Origin: Lacipirellula parvula
GTDB lineage: Bacteria > Planctomycetota > Planctomycetia > Pirellulales > Lacipirellulaceae
Assembly: GCF_009177095.1 (NCBI RefSeq)
Contig: NZ_AP021861.1
Span: 3,206,501 to 3,270,500 of the forward strand
DNA length: 64,000 bases
Direction of reading: 5' to 3'
In this document: positions 61,643 to 64,000 of the stretch, piece by piece
How positions within the stretch are numbered: the first letter of the stretch is position 1
Layout: each line of letters begins with the position of its first letter
The notes under the pieces: model-generated
What the model was told of the DNA's origin: nothing
Databases searched by the model: none
Seen by the model: the letters and a program-made list of their open reading frames with translations, nothing else
Made by a program: the position numbers and the translations under genes

Positions 61643-63094
61643 ATGCAAATGCTCGTTCACCTAGTCTGTTTGATGCTCCTCGCGCTGGGCGGGACTGCGT
61701 TTGCAAACGCCGACGATGCTACATCGTCGAAGCCCAACGTCATTTTAATCGTCTCGGACGATCTCGGCTGGACTGATCTCGGCTGTTACGGCAGCGATCT
61801 CTACCCGTCGCCTCGCATCGACGGTTTGGCACGCGACGGCATGCGATTCACGGCAAACTATTCGGCCTGCACTGTCTGCTCGCCGACGCGGGCCGCGATG
61901 CTCACCGGCAAATACCCGGCACGGCTGCATGTGACGGACTGGATTCCCGGCTTGCCGCCGGCGAACCCCAAACTCATCGTGCCCGATTTCGTCAAGCATT
62001 TGCCGCTCGAAGAAGAGACGATCGCCGAACGACTCCACGCAGCCGGTTACGCGACGGCTTCGATTGGAAAATGGCACCTCGGCGGACCGGAGTACTATCC
62101 GGAGAAGCACGGGTTCGACGTAAACATCGCCGGCAACGATCAGCCGCAACCGCGGCCTGGCTACTTCGCGCCGTACGCAATCGACACGATGAAGCAGGGA
62201 CCGAAGGGCGAATACATCACGGATCGCATCGGCAAGGAAGCGGTTAGCTTCATTCGCGAGAACGCGAAGCGACCGTTCTTCCTTTACATGCCGCAGTTCG
62301 CGGTGCATACGCCGATTCAGGCGAAAAAAAAGCTGATCGCCCGTAACCAAGAGAGAGTGAAAGATGGGATGCGGCACACCAACGCTGCCTATGCGGCGAT
62401 GGTCGAGAGCATGGACCACACGGTTGGCAGCATCCGCGCGACGCTAAAAGAACTCGGTATCGCTGACCACACGATCATCATCTTCACCTCCGACAACGGC
62501 GGTCGCATTCCGACGACTTCAAATGCACCGCTCCGCGCGGGGAAGGGCTCTTGCTACGAAGGGGGCGTCCGCGTGCCGCTCATCGTTTACTGGCCGGGCG
62601 TGACGCCGGCCGGCAGCGTTTGCGATGCACCGGTCATCACGATGGATCTTTACCCGACCATCTTGGCAATGACGGGCGTCGCCGATGCGTCGCCCAGCGA
62701 CGGCGTCAGCTTGGTTCCGCTGCTGCATAAAACGGGCGGTCTCGCCGATCGCTCGCTGTATTGGCACTACCCCCACTACCAGCATTACCAACAAGAAGGC
62801 ACGACCCCCTATGCCGCCGTTCGTCGCGGCGACTGGCGGCTAGTCGAGTTTTACGACGATCACCGCGTCGAGCTTTACAACTTGAAGGATGATCCCAGCG
62901 AGCGAACAAACGTCGCGGCCTCATCGCCGGAACTCGTGAAATCGCTGCAGGACGAACTGCACGCCTGGCTTGGAGCGGTGAACGCTCAAATGCCGACGCC
63001 AAACCCGAACTACGACCCAACTAAGCCCGAGCACACGCCGCCAGTTACCAAGAAGCAAGCGAGGCTTGCGAACGGGCAGAGCGGGGATGCCTAA
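61643..63094 (+). CDS. exported Cys-type sulfatase
   Basis: A 483-residue sulfatase with signal peptide (residues 1-23). VILIVSDDLGWTDLGCYG is the first metal site, CSPTR the formylglycine motif (C79), GKWHLGG and IIFTSDNGG the other active-site segments, all standard for arylsulfatase A-like planctomycete enzymes. HYPHYQHY near residue 373-380 lies where substrate-binding loops occur. It starts 10 bp after the previous sulfatase stop, without an obvious own promoter. Confidence 0.9.
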   Translation: MQMLVHLVCLMLLALGGTAFANADDATSSKPNVILIVSDDLGWTDLGCYGSDLYPSPRIDGLARDGMRFTANYSACTVCSPTRAAMLTGKYPARLHVTDWIPGLPPANPKLIVPDFVKHLPLEEETIAERLHAAGYATASIGKWHLGGPEYYPEKHGFDVNIAGNDQPQPRPGYFAPYAIDTMKQGPKGEYITDRIGKEAVSFIRENAKRPFFLYMPQFAVHTPIQAKKKLIARNQERVKDGMRHTNAAYAAMVESMDHTVGSIRATLKELGIADHTIIIFTSDNGGRIPTTSNAPLRAGKGSCYEGGVRVPLIVYWPGVTPAGSVCDAPVITMDLYPTILAMTGVADASPSDGVSLVPLLHKTGGLADRSLYWHYPHYQHYQQEGTTPYAAVRRGDWRLVEFYDDHRVELYNLKDDPSERTNVAASSPELVKSLQDELHAWLGAVNAQMPTPNPNYDPTKPEHTPPVTKKQARLANGQSGDA

Positions 63095-63182
63095 GCGCCG
63101 CGTTGCGCGACGGCAGTCTACGATTAATTCGAACCGATGATTCGCCAGATTGATACGCACCTTGTCTAACCCCTTTTGTCGC

Positions 63183-63197
63183 GAGCCCGGCGGGCTC
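63183..63197. repeat. short palindrome in the leader of the last gene
   Basis: GAGCCC-GGC-GGGCTC forms a 6-bp hairpin directly before the GGAGG ribosome-binding site (63201-63205) of the PEP-CTERM gene at 63213. It could shield or position the site. Confidence 0.4.
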
Positions 63198-63212
63198 ACT
63201 GGAGGTTGTCTC

Positions 63213-64000
63213 ATGAAGATTCGCAACTTGGTTTTACCTACAGTAGCGGCGCTCCTTGCCGCGACGGCTCCGCTGGCTCAAAGCGCCACGATTAGCGGCT
63301 GGGCCATTCACAATGGAACGTCGACGGTTGGCGGTACGCCAAGCGCCCCGACCTTCACCGCCGCCGACAACATCGCGGCGATGGCCCCGTTCGATCAGCC
63401 CGTTTTGCTTGATAGCAACGGCGACTTCGTCGAAGTCTCGACGACCGTGACGATCACCGGCCGCACGGGCGGCGTTGGCGTCAACACGCTCAACACGCAG
63501 TTGCGAATCGGCTTGTTCAACGGCCCGGCGGGCGCCGTCGCGGCCAGCGATATCCCGAACCAGGGATTCATCATCGAATACAGCAACCTGGCGGCCGGCG
63601 GACTCATCCGCGAGCAACCAAGCGCCTCGCAAACCAACCCGTTCAACAGCCCGACGAACCTCGGCAACGGGACGCCCGACGCCGGCGGCGATTCCATCCA
63701 AGGCGCCAACCCCGGGCCAGTGACGCTGACGCTCAAGCTGACCCGCAACGCGGGGATGCTCGATCTTTTCGGAACCATCACCGGTACGGACAGCGTGAGC
63801 GGCAATCCCTACTTGTCGAACTTCACGCTCAATGGCATCAACACGGCGAATTTTCCCGCGAACGGCACGTTCAATTTCAATCGCATCGGTCTGTTTCTCG
63901 GCGATGGCGTGAACGGCGCGAGCGCGGCGCTCTCTAATTCCACTATTCAGACAAACGTCCCTGAACCTGCCGCCGGCCTACTCGCCGTAGCGGCAGCCGT
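63213..64000 (+). CDS. PEP-CTERM protein, truncated by the window end
   Basis: At least 262 codons with no stop before the window edge. Signal peptide MKIRNLVLPTVAALLAATAPLAQSA, a beta-rich Gly/Asn/Thr body without recognised domain, then VPEP at residues 249-252 followed by a hydrophobic run, the beginning of a PEP-CTERM sorting tail. About 15-20 residues are missing. GGAGG lies 7 bp before the ATG. It follows the sulfatase operon by 118 bp with its own leader hairpin. Confidence 0.8.
   Translation, partial: MKIRNLVLPTVAALLAATAPLAQSATISGWAIHNGTSTVGGTPSAPTFTAADNIAAMAPFDQPVLLDSNGDFVEVSTTVTITGRTGGVGVNTLNTQLRIGLFNGPAGAVAASDIPNQGFIIEYSNLAAGGLIREQPSASQTNPFNSPTNLGNGTPDAGGDSIQGANPGPVTLTLKLTRNAGMLDLFGTITGTDSVSGNPYLSNFTLNGINTANFPANGTFNFNRIGLFLGDGVNGASAALSNSTIQTNVPEPAAGLLAVAAA

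Overview
This window looks like chromosomal DNA from a planctomycete of the Pirellulales type (Lacipirellula-like). The evidence is a combination of families: four Cys-type sulfatases, a DUF1559 protein with a prepilin-type leader, PEP-CTERM proteins (one with autotransporter-type beta repeats and a dockerin-like segment), a PVC-type CxxCH cytochrome/dehydrogenase, a PQQ-type propeller protein, several Gfo/Idh/MocA oxidoreductases with Tat-like leaders, high GC and strong third-position GC. I saw no rRNA, tRNA, CRISPR array, transposase or phage gene. Assignment below order level is inference.

Layout. 1-2405: a REPIN-like inverted repeat, an FAD monooxygenase, a GNAT acetyltransferase and a SAM methyltransferase. 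2482-8571: a tight plus-strand module of GT2 glycosyltransferase, UPF0104-type membrane protein, FAD oxidoreductase, large GT-C-like membrane protein and small EmrE-like protein, which reads as lipid-linked sugar transfer. 8656-16843: a YbjQ-like protein, a secreted serine hydrolase, a small His-rich membrane protein, a DinB protein, two divergent sulfatases, an OsmC protein and a ribosome hibernation factor, punctuated by REPIN-like repeats and terminators. 17001-27731: a nucleotidyltransferase/MetE-like pair, a 915-residue polytopic protein, and a TetR regulator divergent from an RND efflux pair. 27992-35448: a carbohydrate-type catabolic region with four Gfo/Idh/MocA proteins, a class III aminotransferase and a GntR regulator.

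35598-44535 is a minus-strand signalling operon. It holds a 2097-residue soluble hybrid histidine kinase with eleven 92-residue poly-HAMP units, a second hybrid kinase overlapping it by 4 bp, a winged-helix protein and two small DUF5985-like membrane proteins. 44850-56640 is a minus-strand sugar gene set: LacI regulator with a perfect-armed operator under its promoter, exported ADP-ribosylglycohydrolase-family protein, GRP-type sugar transporter, ribokinase, exported clan-A glycoside hydrolase, PVC-type cytochrome protein and PQQ propeller protein. The natural reading is extracytoplasmic release of ribose from an N-ribosyl compound, then import and phosphorylation. 57010-64000 is a plus-strand surface/sulfatase block: PEP-CTERM/dockerin protein, DUF1559, two sulfatases and a PEP-CTERM protein cut by the window end.

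The most notable items are the putative ADP-ribose/ribose scavenging cluster with its operator, the poly-HAMP signalling operon with two degenerate receiver domains, the Arn/Gtr-like glycosylation module, and the abundance of REPIN-like elements of at least two sequence families. Functional calls rest on motif reading by eye; no database search was run.
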